Of a stretch of DNA of 64,000 nucleotides, positions 1 to 8,099 are shown piece after piece. The translations under genes were made by a program, and so were the position numbers. This stretch comes from Firmicutes bacterium UBA6113. Its GTDB lineage: Bacteria; Bacillota; Clostridia; Tissierellales; Sedimentibacteraceae. The stretch is from assembly GCA_002422545.1 (NCBI GenBank), contig DIWF01000037.1, positions 72,233 to 136,232 of the forward strand. The letters are read 5' to 3'. Each line of letters opens with the position of its first letter. The stretch's first letter is position 1. The notes under the pieces were generated by a model. It was not told the DNA's origin, did no database searches, and was given only the letters and a program-made list of their open reading frames with translations.

Positions 1-242
1 TTGTTTTTCTTCAAAACTTCATAAATTGCCATACAAGTTGTAAGAAGTGCAGGCTGAGTTATCTTTGTAACGCTCAAATCCTGATCAGGTCCTTCAAAAC
101 AAAGCTTTGCAAGGTCAAATCCCAGAGCCTGGTTTGCTCTTTCAAAAATTTCCTTGCTTTCTTCGAAATTTTCATAAAATTCCTTTCCCATTCCAGCATA
201 CTGAGCACCCTGTCCTGGAAACACAAAAGCTGTCTTACTCAT
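1..242 (-). CDS. fabD: Malonyl-CoA:ACP transacylase FabD, N-terminal part (runs off window)
   Basis: About 80 N-terminal codons are present; the rest lies beyond base 1. The translation begins MSKTAFVFPGQGAQYAGMGK, and the FPGQGAQ motif is the N-terminal signature of the malonyl-CoA:ACP transacylase fold. The enzyme loads malonyl groups onto acyl carrier protein for fatty acid elongation in the cytoplasm. The ATG at 242 is preceded by AGGAGGT, and its first bases overlap the stop of fabK by 8 nt (ATGAGTAA), which implies translational coupling. It is the third gene of an acpP-fabK-fabD operon. The active-site serine (GHSxG) is outside the window, so the call rests on the N-terminus and the context. 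Confidence 0.9.
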   Translation of the reverse strand, partial: MSKTAFVFPGQGAQYAGMGKEFYENFEESKEIFERANQALGFDLAKLCFEGPDQDLSVTKITQPALLTTCMAIYEVLKKN

Positions 243-1194
243 TACTACCTCCTGAAATAAATGAACTCAAGTTTTTCATAATAGTTTCCGCTTCATCAAA
301 CATTTCTGTGATAATTTCCTTGCAGCTTTGCTCCTTGTTCACCAAACCTGCAATTTGTCCCGACATTACTGAACCGTAATCAACATCCCCTTCAACAGCT
401 GCCTTGTAAAGTCTTCCTCTGCCCAGCTGTTCCAGTTCTTCAACGGTTCCGTTGTTCTTTTCTATTTCTTTAAATTGATTTACAAGTTTATTCTTCAAAA
501 CCCTTACGGGATGACCTGTTTTTCTTCCTGTAACAGCCGTGTCTGTGTCGTTTGCCTTAAGAACCTTGTCTTTGTAGTTCTGATGAACATTGCATTCCGT
601 GGCAAGCAAAAATCTTGTTCCAACCTGTACTCCCTGAGCTCCAAGGCTTAAGACAGCAGCAATTCCTCTTCCATCTCCGATTCCGCCTGCTGCTATAACA
701 GGGATCTTTACAGCATCAACCACCTGAGGAGTCAGGCACATTGTTGTAAGTTCTCCTACGTGTCCGCCTGATTCAGTTCCTTCGCAGATGATGGCATCAG
801 CTCCAAGCTTTTCAAAATGTTTTGCAAAGGCAACAGATGGAACAACCGGTATTACTTTTATACCTGAATCTTTCCAAAGCTTAAGGTATTTTCCAGGATT
901 TCCTGCTCCTGTGATTATAACCGGAACTTTTTCCTCTATGAGAAGGTTGCTCACATCGTTGGCATATGGGCTTAAAAGCATTACATTAACTCCAAATGGC
1001 TTATCAGTAAGCGACTTGATCTTATGTATTTCTTTTTTTATAAATTCCGCAGTGTTGTTGCCTGATGCAATAACTCCAAGACCTCCGGCTTCCGAAACGG
1101 CAGCAGCTAACTCCGCATCTGATATTTGTGCCATGCCTCCTTGAAAAATAGGATATTTTATGTTCAGCAGGCTGCATATAACTGTATTAATCAT
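235..1194 (-). CDS. fabK: Enoyl-ACP reductase II FabK (FMN-dependent)
   Basis: A 319-residue protein of the FabK/nitronate monooxygenase TIM-barrel family. FabK catalyses the last step of each fatty acid elongation cycle, reducing trans-2-enoyl-ACP with FMN and NAD(P)H, and replaces FabI in many Firmicutes. Visible features are the N-terminal PIFQGGMAQ, the EGTESGGHVG segment (residues 138-147, with the conserved His) and the phosphate-binding AAGGIGDGRG near residue 170. Length matches characterised FabK. I chose the ATG at 1194 because GAGGA lies just upstream; a longer reading to 1236 has no ribosome binding site. The position between acpP and fabD supports FabK over a generic nitronate monooxygenase. 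Confidence 0.92.
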   Translation of the reverse strand: MINTVICSLLNIKYPIFQGGMAQISDAELAAAVSEAGGLGVIASGNNTAEFIKKEIHKIKSLTDKPFGVNVMLLSPYANDVSNLLIEEKVPVIITGAGNPGKYLKLWKDSGIKVIPVVPSVAFAKHFEKLGADAIICEGTESGGHVGELTTMCLTPQVVDAVKIPVIAAGGIGDGRGIAAVLSLGAQGVQVGTRFLLATECNVHQNYKDKVLKANDTDTAVTGRKTGHPVRVLKNKLVNQFKEIEKNNGTVEELEQLGRGRLYKAAVEGDVDYGSVMSGQIAGLVNKEQSCKEIITEMFDEAETIMKNLSSFISGGSNE

Positions 1195-1269
1195 ATATTC
1201 TCCTCGATTGTAATAAAATTGCGTATTATTCCGCATAAGAGAAAACGCCCGCAGGCGTCTTCTAATTAA

Positions 1270-1497
1270 TTATTGTTTGTCTGTAATGTAGTTTACTATA
1301 TCTCCAACTGTAACAAGCTTGCTGTAATCTTCTTCATCTATAGTGATGTCAAGCTCATCTTCTATTTTGCTGATTAATTCGAAAAGATCAAGTGAATCTG
1401 CTCCCAAATCGTCTTTTATTTTGCTGTCAAGATTTATATTTTCTTCCTCTACGTCCAATTCCTCAACTAAAATTGCTTTTACTTTTTCTAAAATCAT
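1270..1497 (-). CDS. acpP: Acyl carrier protein
   Basis: A 75-residue acidic protein with the motif GADSLDLFEL. Ser35 in DSL is the 4'-phosphopantetheine attachment site. Length, acidity and four-helix pattern are typical for AcpP. The ATG at 1497 has GGAGG five bases upstream; an in-frame ATG at 1509 actually lies inside that ribosome binding site (ATGGAGG) and is unlikely to be used. It is the first gene of acpP-fabK-fabD, behind a clear promoter at 1581-1609. It carries the growing acyl chain for FabK and FabD encoded next to it. Confidence 0.95.
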   Translation of the reverse strand: MILEKVKAILVEELDVEEENINLDSKIKDDLGADSLDLFELISKIEDELDITIDEEDYSKLVTVGDIVNYITDKQ

Positions 1498-1510
1498 TAT
1501 TTCCTCCATA

Positions 1511-1582
1511 AATTTTGATGTTTTAATGTCTATTATTTTGATATCATTTTTTATTTCATTTCAAATATTTTGATATTCGAAG
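1511..1582 (-). promoter_or_regulatory. Possible FabT/FabR-like operator cluster
   Basis: Between the promoter and acpP there are three copies of ATTTTGAT (1511, 1534 and 1566 in plus-strand reading). The one at 1566-1582 extends to a near-palindrome TTTGATATTCGAA that overlaps the -10 region. FabT-type MarR regulators of fatty acid genes bind TTTGA-n-TCAAA palindromes, so this is a candidate operator array. The match is imperfect and no fabT gene is in the window. Confidence 0.3.
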
Positions 1583-1609
1583 TATAATATAAAACAAACT
1601 GTTTGTCAA
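1581..1609 (-). promoter_or_regulatory. Sigma-A-type promoter of the acpP-fabK-fabD operon
   Basis: On the minus strand TTGACA (1604-1609) is followed after 17 bases by TATACT (1581-1586). It lies about 85 bases upstream of the acpP start. Confidence 0.75.
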
Positions 1610-1841
1610 TATATTTATTATAACAAATTACAACTATTTAGGACAATAGAGCCCTTTGTCAGGACATTTTTCTGGACAACCAGCATATTTTGAAGCTCAT
1701 TGTGTTTTATTTGACATAAGTTTTTGTCTTCACTTAATATTTGGCAAAAAAATAAGCCTGTTGCTTGACAGGCTCAGATTGATGACAAAGTCATTAAATT
1801 AATTAATATTGGTAATTGTCGTGAACTTGAAATCTAAGTTC

Positions 1842-1923
1842 GTAGGGGAGAGCCTTGCGCTCTCCCGCAGATAACAACTTTTTTGAATTAATAGCCCCGG
1901 GCGGACACGAGGTCCGCCCCTAC
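1842..1923. repeat. Paired GC-rich palindromic repeat (head-to-head copy)
   Basis: Two palindromic units face each other: a left unit in minus orientation (1842-1868) and a right unit in plus orientation (1896-1923), joined by about 27 AT-rich bases. The outer ends are inverted repeats GTAGGGG/CCCCTAC. It belongs to the family found at 25619, 37354 and as solo units elsewhere. Together with the flanking 1741-1790 and 1935-1970 sequence (both rich in a GCCTG/CAGGC palindrome) it fills the 455-base gap between acpP and wecB. Confidence 0.75.
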
Positions 1924-1964
1924 GGTTTGTCAATAGTCTGAGCCTGTCTTTTGGCAGGCTTTGA

Positions 1965-3086
1965 TTACAGCATTTTTTTCTTGATGGCATCTATTATGTG
2001 CATTGCAGCCCTTCCGTCACCGTATGGGTTCACTGCATTGGCCATTTTCTTGTATTCTTCTTTATTGTTTATGAGGATATGAAGCTCATTGTAGATAACG
2101 TCTCTGTCAGTTCCTGCAAGCTTTGCTGTACCTGCTGAAATACCTTCAGGCCTTTCAGTTTCCTTCCTTACAACAAGCACGGGTTTGCCAAGGGATGGTG
2201 CTTCTTCCTGAACTCCACCTGAATCTGTAACAACAAGGTAACATTTTGACATCAGGTTTGTAAAAGGAAGATAATCAAGCGGTTCTATGAGGTGGACATT
2301 TTTCATTCCGTCAAAAGTTTTTCTTGCAATTTCTCGTACCTTTGGATTCAAGTGCATTGGATAAATAACTTCTACATCCTTATTTTCTTCCGCTGTCTTC
2401 CTTACAGCTGCAAAAATATTTTCCATGGGCTCCCCAATATTTTCCCTGCGGTGAGCTGTCAGGAGTATGACTTTCTTATTTTCAAAGTCTATGTTGTTCA
2501 ATGCTTCTTCGCTGAATTTATAATTTTTGTCTATTACCCAGCCAAGAGCATCTATGGATGTATTTCCTGTTATGAAAATTTTGCTTTCATCATAGCCTTC
2601 CCTGAGCAGGTTGTTTTTTGAAGTCTGTGTCGGTGCAAAATGGAAATCTGTGAGCACTCCCGTAAGCATGCGGTTTGCTTCTTCAGGATATGGAGAATAC
2701 AAATTACCGCTTCTCAGTCCTGCTTCCACATGACCTATTTTAACCTGGTGATAAAATGCAGCAAGTGCTCCTGAAAATACCGTTGTAGTATCACCCTGTA
2801 CCAGAATAAGATCCGGTTTGAATTCTTCTATTACTCCTTCAAGCCCTGACAGTGCCCTGCAAGTTATTTGTGTGAGCGTCTGGCCGCTTTGGAATATATT
2901 CAAATCATAATCAGGTTCAATGTCAAATATCTTGAGAACCTGGTCCAGCATGTCTCTGTGCTGTGCTGTTACGCATATTTTCGATGTGAAATGTTCTTCA
3001 TCATTTTTAAGAGCCTTCACTATTGGAGCCATTTTGACAGCTTCCGGGCGTGTGCCGAAAACAACAAGCACCTTTATTTTATCCAT
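1965..3086 (-). CDS. wecB: UDP-N-acetylglucosamine 2-epimerase (non-hydrolysing)
   Basis: A 373-residue epimerase that interconverts UDP-GlcNAc and UDP-ManNAc, supplying ManNAc for teichoic-acid linkage units or surface polysaccharide. Motifs are GTRPEAVKMAP at the N-terminus, QGDTTT and HVEAGLRSG near the UDP site, TAHRREN, and VTDSGGVQEEAP followed by KETERPE. The length equals that of MnaA/WecB. Two ATGs are adjacent (3089 and 3086); I use 3086 because GGAGG sits five bases upstream of it. It is the last gene of the sua5-ywlE-rpiB-wecA-wecB run and directly follows the glycosyl-1-phosphate transferase with which it would cooperate. Confidence 0.93.
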   Translation of the reverse strand: MDKIKVLVVFGTRPEAVKMAPIVKALKNDEEHFTSKICVTAQHRDMLDQVLKIFDIEPDYDLNIFQSGQTLTQITCRALSGLEGVIEEFKPDLILVQGDTTTVFSGALAAFYHQVKIGHVEAGLRSGNLYSPYPEEANRMLTGVLTDFHFAPTQTSKNNLLREGYDESKIFITGNTSIDALGWVIDKNYKFSEEALNNIDFENKKVILLTAHRRENIGEPMENIFAAVRKTAEENKDVEVIYPMHLNPKVREIARKTFDGMKNVHLIEPLDYLPFTNLMSKCYLVVTDSGGVQEEAPSLGKPVLVVRKETERPEGISAGTAKLAGTDRDVIYNELHILINNKEEYKKMANAVNPYGDGRAAMHIIDAIKKKML

Positions 3087-3107
3087 CATTACCTCCGAAA
3101 ATTAAAT

Positions 3108-3207
3108 GAAGAATTAAGAGTTAAGAATTAAGAATTAAATGAAGAATTTGGGCAATGCCCAAATTCAACTACTAATTTTTCATTCTTCATTCTTCATTCT
3201 TAATTAT
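3108..3207. repeat. AATTAAGAGTTAAGAATTAAG-type AT-rich repeat with central hairpin
   Basis: Iterated TTAAGA/GAAT heptamer-like units (3108-3145) are followed by a hairpin TTTGGGC-AA-TGCCCAAA-like and then the mirrored CATTCTTCATTCTTAATT arm (3180-3204). The whole is a loose inverted repeat between wecA and wecB. Relatives are at 4711, 23344, 51794 and 63916. Confidence 0.6.
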
Positions 3208-3208
3208 A

Positions 3209-4237
3209 CTACTGTTCTTTTCTTCTGAACAATCCTGCTAATTTTGCAAAATAAAATACTGCTATTACCATGATGGTTGCAAGAATAATTCCTATGAATG
3301 GGTCTGCATCGGCAATTATTACAGCCACAATCCCCAGCATCATGCTGATGAAGTACATTATCAACACAGTCTGCCTTTGATTAAGTCCTATTTTCATGAG
3401 CTTGTGGTGAAGGTGGTCCTTGTCGGCTTCCATTATTGGTTTGTTATTTATATATCTTCTTATTATTGCGAATGTGGTGTCAAATATAGGAAGCCCTAGA
3501 GCAAACACAGGCACAACCAATGCCACAGCCGCCACGCTTTTTACCATACCTGAAACAGAAGTTACTGCCAGCATGTACCCAAGCAGCAGCGAACCTGTAT
3601 CACCCATGAATATTTTTGCAGGATTGAAGTTAAACGGAAGAAATCCCAGGGAAGCTCCCGCTATTATGGCACACTGCATCATGATGAAGTCGTGTCCCAT
3701 TGTTGCTGCCGTAAAAAGAAGAGTTGTTGCTGCTATGCTGGCAACACCTGATGCCAGACCATCCAAGCCGTCTATAAGGTTTATCGTGTTTGTTATCCCC
3801 ACAATCCAGAACAATGTTATGGGGTATGAAAGCCATGAGAGCAAGTAGCTCATTCCTGTCTCTGAAAGTGGGTTCGTAATGAAATGTATCTGAACTCCTC
3901 CTCTTAATGCAACAAATGCTGCAATGAGCTGCATGAGCATTTTAACCTTGGCAGGCATCCCATACATGTCATCAACAACTCCCGTAAGCACAATTATTGT
4001 TGCACCGGCCATTATAAACAGGTTTGTTCTTGTATGTGGCAGGTAGACAAACATGCATGCCATTATTGAAATATAAATAGCCAGGCCTCCGAAATAAGGC
4101 ATGGGCTTATTGTGAATTTTTCTTGGATCCTTTGGTACATCCAGTGCTCCAACCTTTATTGCAAGCTGCCTTGCCGGCGGAGTCATTATAAAAGATATAA
4201 TTACAGCTGAAATAAAAGCTATAAAATAACTAGCCAT
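3209..4237 (-). CDS. Undecaprenyl-phosphate GlcNAc-1-phosphate transferase (WecA/TagO, MraY family)
   Basis: A 342-residue polytopic membrane protein with about ten predicted helices. It transfers GlcNAc-1-phosphate from UDP-GlcNAc onto undecaprenyl phosphate, the first step in wall teichoic acid or related glycan synthesis. The family motifs are present in order: the aspartate pair in VVDDMYGMPAK, NLIDGLDGLASG, GDTGSLLLGY, and the histidine-rich DKDHLHHKL loop that separates WecA/TagO from MraY. The ATG at 4237 is preceded by GAGGAAACGTC. It is 16 bases downstream of rpiB and upstream of wecB, whose product makes UDP-ManNAc, the next sugar in teichoic linkage units. Either tagO or wecA would be a reasonable symbol. 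Confidence 0.92.
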   Translation of the reverse strand: MASYFIAFISAVIISFIMTPPARQLAIKVGALDVPKDPRKIHNKPMPYFGGLAIYISIMACMFVYLPHTRTNLFIMAGATIIVLTGVVDDMYGMPAKVKMLMQLIAAFVALRGGVQIHFITNPLSETGMSYLLSWLSYPITLFWIVGITNTINLIDGLDGLASGVASIAATTLLFTAATMGHDFIMMQCAIIAGASLGFLPFNFNPAKIFMGDTGSLLLGYMLAVTSVSGMVKSVAAVALVVPVFALGLPIFDTTFAIIRRYINNKPIMEADKDHLHHKLMKIGLNQRQTVLIMYFISMMLGIVAVIIADADPFIGIILATIMVIAVFYFAKLAGLFRRKEQ

Positions 4238-4252
4238 GACGTTTCCTCTTCT

Positions 4253-4690
4253 TTATAGATTTTCTATTTCCATCATTTTCTTAATTCTGGTCGAGTGTCT
4301 TCCACCTTCAAATTCAGTTGAAAGCCACACATCCACTATGTCAAGTGCAACTCCCTGTCCTATGACGCGGTTTCCCATAGCAAGCATGTTTGCATCGTTA
4401 TGCATCCTGGACATCCTTGCCATATATTCATTTGTGCACAAAGCACATCTTATGCCGTGAACTTTGTTTGCTGCTATGGAAATTCCTATGCCTGTTCCAC
4501 ATATTACTATTCCCTTGTCATCGCTTCCGGCAACAAGTTCAGCTGCTTTTTTCCCATAATCAGGGTAGTCCACGGAATTTGTGCCATAAACGCCTATGTC
4601 GTTGACTTCATAGCCTTTCTTAGTCAAGTGTTCCCTTACTGCTTCCTTTAATTCAAATCCTCCATGATCACATGCTAGTACTATTTTCAT
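4253..4690 (-). CDS. rpiB: Ribose-5-phosphate isomerase B
   Basis: A 145-residue sugar-phosphate isomerase that interconverts ribose-5-phosphate and ribulose-5-phosphate. It starts MKIVLACDHGGFELK (the CDHGG motif binds substrate), has VICGTGIGISIAANKV with the catalytic cysteine, and HNDANMLAMGNRV near the C-terminus. The ATG at 4690 is chosen because GGAGG lies upstream; a further in-frame ATG at 4711 has none. Its position between the arginine phosphatase gene and the TagO-like gene is conserved in many Firmicutes. LacAB-type galactose-6-phosphate isomerases are related, but the context favours RpiB. Confidence 0.93.
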   Translation of the reverse strand: MKIVLACDHGGFELKEAVREHLTKKGYEVNDIGVYGTNSVDYPDYGKKAAELVAGSDDKGIVICGTGIGISIAANKVHGIRCALCTNEYMARMSRMHNDANMLAMGNRVIGQGVALDIVDVWLSTEFEGGRHSTRIKKMMEIENL

Positions 4691-4740
4691 TTTTCCTCCA
4701 CTTTTTTTCACTAATTCTTAATTCTTAACTCTTAACTTAA

Positions 4741-5214
4741 TTATTTTTTTAATTTATTGATAATCGACTCTATCTCGATTCGTATTTCGTTCATTACTTT
4801 TTCATAAACGCTGTAATCCATGCCGTAGGGGTCATCAATGTCAAGATTAATATTGTCCGATTCTTCACCGTCTGTCTTGCTTGCATATTCCTTCAGCGTA
4901 AATACTTTTCTCTTTGACTGAGGGTCATAATTTAATATGGACATCTTGTGAGCAGCTGTCATGGTCAAAATTAAATCAGAGCTGCTTATAATCTCACCTG
5001 TAAGCTGTCTCGCCCTGTGTTTTGATATATCTATTCCTTGATTTTTCAAAACATCAACGGCTTTTTGGTTTGCCCTGTCTCCTTGAAAAGCACTTAATCC
5101 CGCTGAAGATACATTAATGTTTTCAATGTTTGAATTTAAGAGCATCTGTTTGAAAATTCCCTCAGCCATGCTGCTTCTGCATGTGTTCCCGGTGCACACC
5201 AATAAAATATTCAT
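4741..5214 (-). CDS. Low-molecular-weight protein phosphatase, probably protein-arginine phosphatase (YwlE-like)
   Basis: A 157-residue phosphatase of the low-molecular-weight tyrosine phosphatase fold. The P-loop CTGNTCRS gives nucleophile Cys7 and Arg13, and the DDPYGMD segment supplies the general acid. Residue 11 is threonine; in Bacillus YwlE this Thr (rather than the Ile of tyrosine phosphatases) favours phospho-arginine, so arginine-phosphatase activity is inferred. The ATG at 5214 follows GAGG and lies 8 bases after the sua5 stop. McsB-type arginine kinase is not in the window. The neighbourhood (sua5, this gene, rpiB) matches ywlC-ywlE-ywlF of Bacillus. Confidence 0.85.
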   Translation of the reverse strand: MNILLVCTGNTCRSSMAEGIFKQMLLNSNIENINVSSAGLSAFQGDRANQKAVDVLKNQGIDISKHRARQLTGEIISSSDLILTMTAAHKMSILNYDPQSKRKVFTLKEYASKTDGEESDNINLDIDDPYGMDYSVYEKVMNEIRIEIESIINKLKK

Positions 5215-5221
5215 AAATACC

Positions 5222-6280
5222 TCACACAATGATTGTTTCGCTTGATGCTTTTCCCAATCTGTTCATGATTGCTTTTCCTAGTTCTTCTTCTTCAACAGCT
5301 TCTGCAAGAATGACATCCATTCCCATGTGGTCGAAATTTCTAAGGTCTTTGAATAAATTAGACGAAATCGATAAGGGCTTTGTTCTGTCCCCAACACAAA
5401 TTGTGGTCTTGCCCTCGTAATATTTTTCAGTCTGGGCAGTTGACATAATGCCTACCTTTAAGCCATCCTGTGTAAATTTATCATAATCTTCAACTATTTT
5501 TTGTGCAATTTTATCTAAAGCTCCCTTGTACAAAATCACTTTTGCTTTTGGTGAATAATGTCTGTATTTTTGTCCCGGAGATTTGGGAACAATTTTTTCA
5601 TTGCTTTTAATGATTGCAGGATCGTAATCACATTTTCCTAAAACTCCTGATATGTCTTCCCTTGTTATTCCGCCGGGCCTTAGTATCATGGGGACATCTC
5701 CCGTAACATCTACAACAGTTGATTCGATTCCTATGTAAGTGCTTCCTCCGTCAATTATCATTTCTACCTTACCCATTAAATCTTCAATTACATGGGAAGC
5801 TTCTGTCGGGCTTGGTTTTCCGGAAGTGTTTGCGCTTGGCGCTGCAATTGGCTTTCCGCTTTCCTTTATAAGTGCCAGGGCAATTTTGTTCTTTGGAAAC
5901 CTTATGGCAGCCGTACTAAGTCCTGCTGTTATTTTGTCCGACAATATTTCCTTTTTATACAAAATCATAGTCAGGGGACCAGGCCAGAATTTTTTAGCTA
6001 ATATTATTGCATTTTCCGGAACTTCTCTGGATAAATCGTACAGTTCTTCAGTGTCTTGAATATGAACTATCAAAGGATTGTCCTGTGGCCTCCCCTTTGC
6101 CTTAAAAATTTTCTCCACAGCAGTGTCATTTAATGCATCTGCTCCTATACCGTAGACTGTTTCTGTTGGAAACACAACAATTCCGCCGTTGTTGATGATT
6201 TGTGCCGCTTCTTTTATTATATCATAGTCCAAATTGTCAGGATCCATTTTAACTATCTTTGTATTTATTATTTCTTCCAT
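5222..6280 (-). CDS. sua5: Threonylcarbamoyl-AMP synthase, Sua5 type
   Basis: A 352-residue protein with the N-terminal YrdC domain (about 10-215) and the C-terminal Sua5 domain (about 230-352) joined by a linker containing PKSPGQKYRHYSPKA. It makes threonylcarbamoyl-AMP from threonine, bicarbonate and ATP for the t6A37 modification of ANN-decoding tRNAs. Visible motifs are FPTETVYGIGADA, KGRPQDNPL, SANTSGKPSPT and IESTVVD. The ATG at 6280 follows AAGGAAATTAG. It is the first gene of the five-gene operon and has a good promoter at 6331-6359. The long form (Sua5) is as expected for Firmicutes and archaea, in contrast to the short TsaC. Confidence 0.94.
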   Translation of the reverse strand: MEEIINTKIVKMDPDNLDYDIIKEAAQIINNGGIVVFPTETVYGIGADALNDTAVEKIFKAKGRPQDNPLIVHIQDTEELYDLSREVPENAIILAKKFWPGPLTMILYKKEILSDKITAGLSTAAIRFPKNKIALALIKESGKPIAAPSANTSGKPSPTEASHVIEDLMGKVEMIIDGGSTYIGIESTVVDVTGDVPMILRPGGITREDISGVLGKCDYDPAIIKSNEKIVPKSPGQKYRHYSPKAKVILYKGALDKIAQKIVEDYDKFTQDGLKVGIMSTAQTEKYYEGKTTICVGDRTKPLSISSNLFKDLRNFDHMGMDVILAEAVEEEELGKAIMNRLGKASSETIIV

Positions 6281-6330
6281 CTAATTTCCTTTCCTGCATT
6301 TTCCTTAAAGAGGATTACGTTCTAAGGCTA

Positions 6331-6359
6331 ATTATATACTACATTATAATTATGTACAA
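6331..6359 (-). promoter_or_regulatory. Promoter of the sua5-wecB operon
   Basis: Minus strand TTGTAC (6354-6359), 17-base spacer, TATAAT (6331-6336), about 50 bases upstream of sua5. Confidence 0.6.
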
Positions 6360-6422
6360 GAATTTACTTCTTAATAAATTTTTAATTTCTTAAAAAAAAC
6401 CGGCTGCATATATATTAATAAG

Positions 6423-7181
6423 ATGAACAAGCAGGAGGAAAATTTGGATATTTTATATTATTTTATATCGGGATTTGTTATTGGCGGAATTGGAACATGC
6501 TTTGGTGGAATAGTGTCCCTGTTGATTAAAAACCCAAGTGACCGAACGGTTTCAGGACTTTTAAGCTTTGCAGCAGGAATAATGCTTTCGGTCATTTCCT
6601 TTGACCTCATGCCGGAAGCTTATGAAATAGGAGGCTTCTTCATAGTAACGTTGGGTCTTTTCATTGGGCTTGTTGTAGTTTTTTTCGCTGAAGAAATGAT
6701 GCCCACAAAGAAACTTTCCCGATATGCAGGTAAAAAACTGGATTACATAAAAATGAGCATGATAATCATAATAAGCCTCAGCCTTCACAATTTCCCGGAA
6801 GGAATAGCTGTTGGCTCAAGCGCAGTGTACTCGGACAATTTAGGCATAAAAATAGGAATATTGATTGCTGCCCACAATATTCCGGAAGGTATGAGCGTGG
6901 GAGTTCCTCTGGTAATGGCAGGAGCTTCTCCCTTGTATGTAATTTTATTAACCCTTATTACGGGGCTTCCCACAGCATTCGGAGCAGTGCTCGGAGCTGA
7001 ACTTGGTGGTATATCCACTTATTTTATAGCCTTCTGCCTATCAGCTGCTGCCAGCAGCATGCTTTATGTTTCTGCCAGCCAGCTTATACCCGAAGCAAAC
7101 ATGCTTCACAAAGGCAAAAGCAGTTCTGTATTGCTTTTAATTGGTTTCTTGTGCGGTTGCTATCTTTCCTATAATATTTAA
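6423..7181 (+). CDS. ZIP-family metal transporter (ZupT-like)
   Basis: A 252-residue integral membrane protein of the ZIP family, which moves divalent metals such as Zn2+, Fe2+ or Mn2+ into the cytoplasm. Helix IV carries HNFPEGIAVG and helix V carries HNIPEGMSVG, the paired His/Glu metal-binding motifs of ZupT-like transporters. About eight membrane segments are visible. The first ATG (6423) has no ribosome binding site. An in-frame TTG at 6444 has GGAGG five bases upstream and may be the real start (giving 245 residues). It is transcribed alone and converges with the DUF3343 gene, with a 4-base overlap of the stop codons. Metal preference cannot be read from the sequence. Confidence 0.88.
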   Translation: MNKQEENLDILYYFISGFVIGGIGTCFGGIVSLLIKNPSDRTVSGLLSFAAGIMLSVISFDLMPEAYEIGGFFIVTLGLFIGLVVVFFAEEMMPTKKLSRYAGKKLDYIKMSMIIIISLSLHNFPEGIAVGSSAVYSDNLGIKIGILIAAHNIPEGMSVGVPLVMAGASPLYVILLTLITGLPTAFGAVLGAELGGISTYFIAFCLSAAASSMLYVSASQLIPEANMLHKGKSSSVLLLIGFLCGCYLSYNI

Positions 7182-7402
7182 ATGTCCAGGTAAATATTGT
7201 CGTACACAAGGCTGTTTTTTTCTATTATTTCCTTGAATTTTTCCATGTCTTCCTTTTGAAACCTTACGCACAAGCCGCAGCTTGAACTGATGCTTCTTGG
7301 AACAGGTATTATTTTAAAATTTACGCCGCATTTTTTAAGTGCCGTTTCAACTTTCATGGCATATGATACCGACTTGAAGGTCATGTAATTGTATTGGTTC
7401 AT
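7178..7402 (-). CDS. DUF3343 small protein
   Basis: A 74-residue protein starting MNQYNYMTFKSVSYAMKVE, with SISSSCGLCVRF (two cysteines, CGLC) in the middle. This is the pattern of the DUF3343 family, sometimes described as a putative Se/S carrier-like protein because of the CGxC pair; its function is not established. The ATG at 7402 has AAGG ten bases upstream, which is better than the longer alternative at 7438. It ends tail-to-tail with the ZIP transporter. No selenium or sulfur-transfer genes lie next to it here. Confidence 0.75.
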   Translation of the reverse strand: MNQYNYMTFKSVSYAMKVETALKKCGVNFKIIPVPRSISSSCGLCVRFQKEDMEKFKEIIEKNSLVYDNIYLDI

Positions 7403-7503
7403 AATATTACCCTTATATTTTTTATTTAAGTATACCACATCAAAAAATTCAGTCTAATAAAATAAAGTTATAGCCTGCTTGTTGGTTATAACTTCATTTT
7501 ATA

Positions 7504-8088
7504 TTATTCCATCTCATCAAGGGTAAGTTCATATCCTTCCATAAACTCACTCATGAAAATATTCACATCTTCTCTGTCCATGGAGTTTAAATCTCTTAGT
7601 ATGGACTGCTTAGCCTTGAGGAATTCCTTGTTTCCCGATTTTTCCTCCTCGATGCATTTGATGTAGGCGCTTATTTTGTCGGCAGCTTTGATTGTCTTCC
7701 AAATTTCCTTTTCATCTTCACGAGGTATGAGAACTCCTTCATAATCGTTGTAAAAGTCCTCGGGTAAAAGCTTCAAGAGCCTCCTGCTTGCAGCAAGCTC
7801 CACATCCTTGTAGGCTGTCTTGATCACGGTGTTGAAATACTTCACAGGTGTGGGCATGTCTCCTGTAAATATTTCGGAAGCATCGTGATAAATTGCATAA
7901 AGGGCCGTCTTTTCCGGATTAACATCCATATCCAGACGTCTTTTCTGAATCACAGAAAGGGCATGAGCTATTACAGCAACATCAAGGCTGTGTTCTGACA
8001 CATTTTCATCCTTGATGTTTCTCATGAGCCCCCATCTGTTTATATATTTCATTCTGGAAATAAAAGCATAAAAATTAGATTTTTTCAT
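7504..8088 (-). CDS. YfbR-like 5'-deoxynucleotidase (HD domain)
   Basis: A 194-residue HD-domain phosphohydrolase. YfbR removes phosphate from deoxyribonucleoside 5'-monophosphates, balancing dNTP pools. The metal-binding histidines and aspartates are visible in VSEHSLDVAVIAHAL and AIYHDASEIFTGDMPTPVKY, and the N-terminal MKYINRWGLMRN segment is typical of this family. Length matches E. coli YfbR (199). It starts 11 bases downstream of apbE on the same strand. A short palindromic stretch at about 7452-7497 follows the preceding gap. Confidence 0.88.
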   Translation of the reverse strand: MKKSNFYAFISRMKYINRWGLMRNIKDENVSEHSLDVAVIAHALSVIQKRRLDMDVNPEKTALYAIYHDASEIFTGDMPTPVKYFNTVIKTAYKDVELAASRRLLKLLPEDFYNDYEGVLIPREDEKEIWKTIKAADKISAYIKCIEEEKSGNKEFLKAKQSILRDLNSMDREDVNIFMSEFMEGYELTLDEME

Positions 8089-8099
8089 ATATCGCCTAT

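Noticed and set aside
1799..1990. Short minus-strand frame containing GGPRVRP-type residues
   Set aside because: It is the translation of the GC-rich palindromic repeat; similar frames arise wherever the repeat occurs (also 61384-61569 and 37119-37481). No ribosome binding site.
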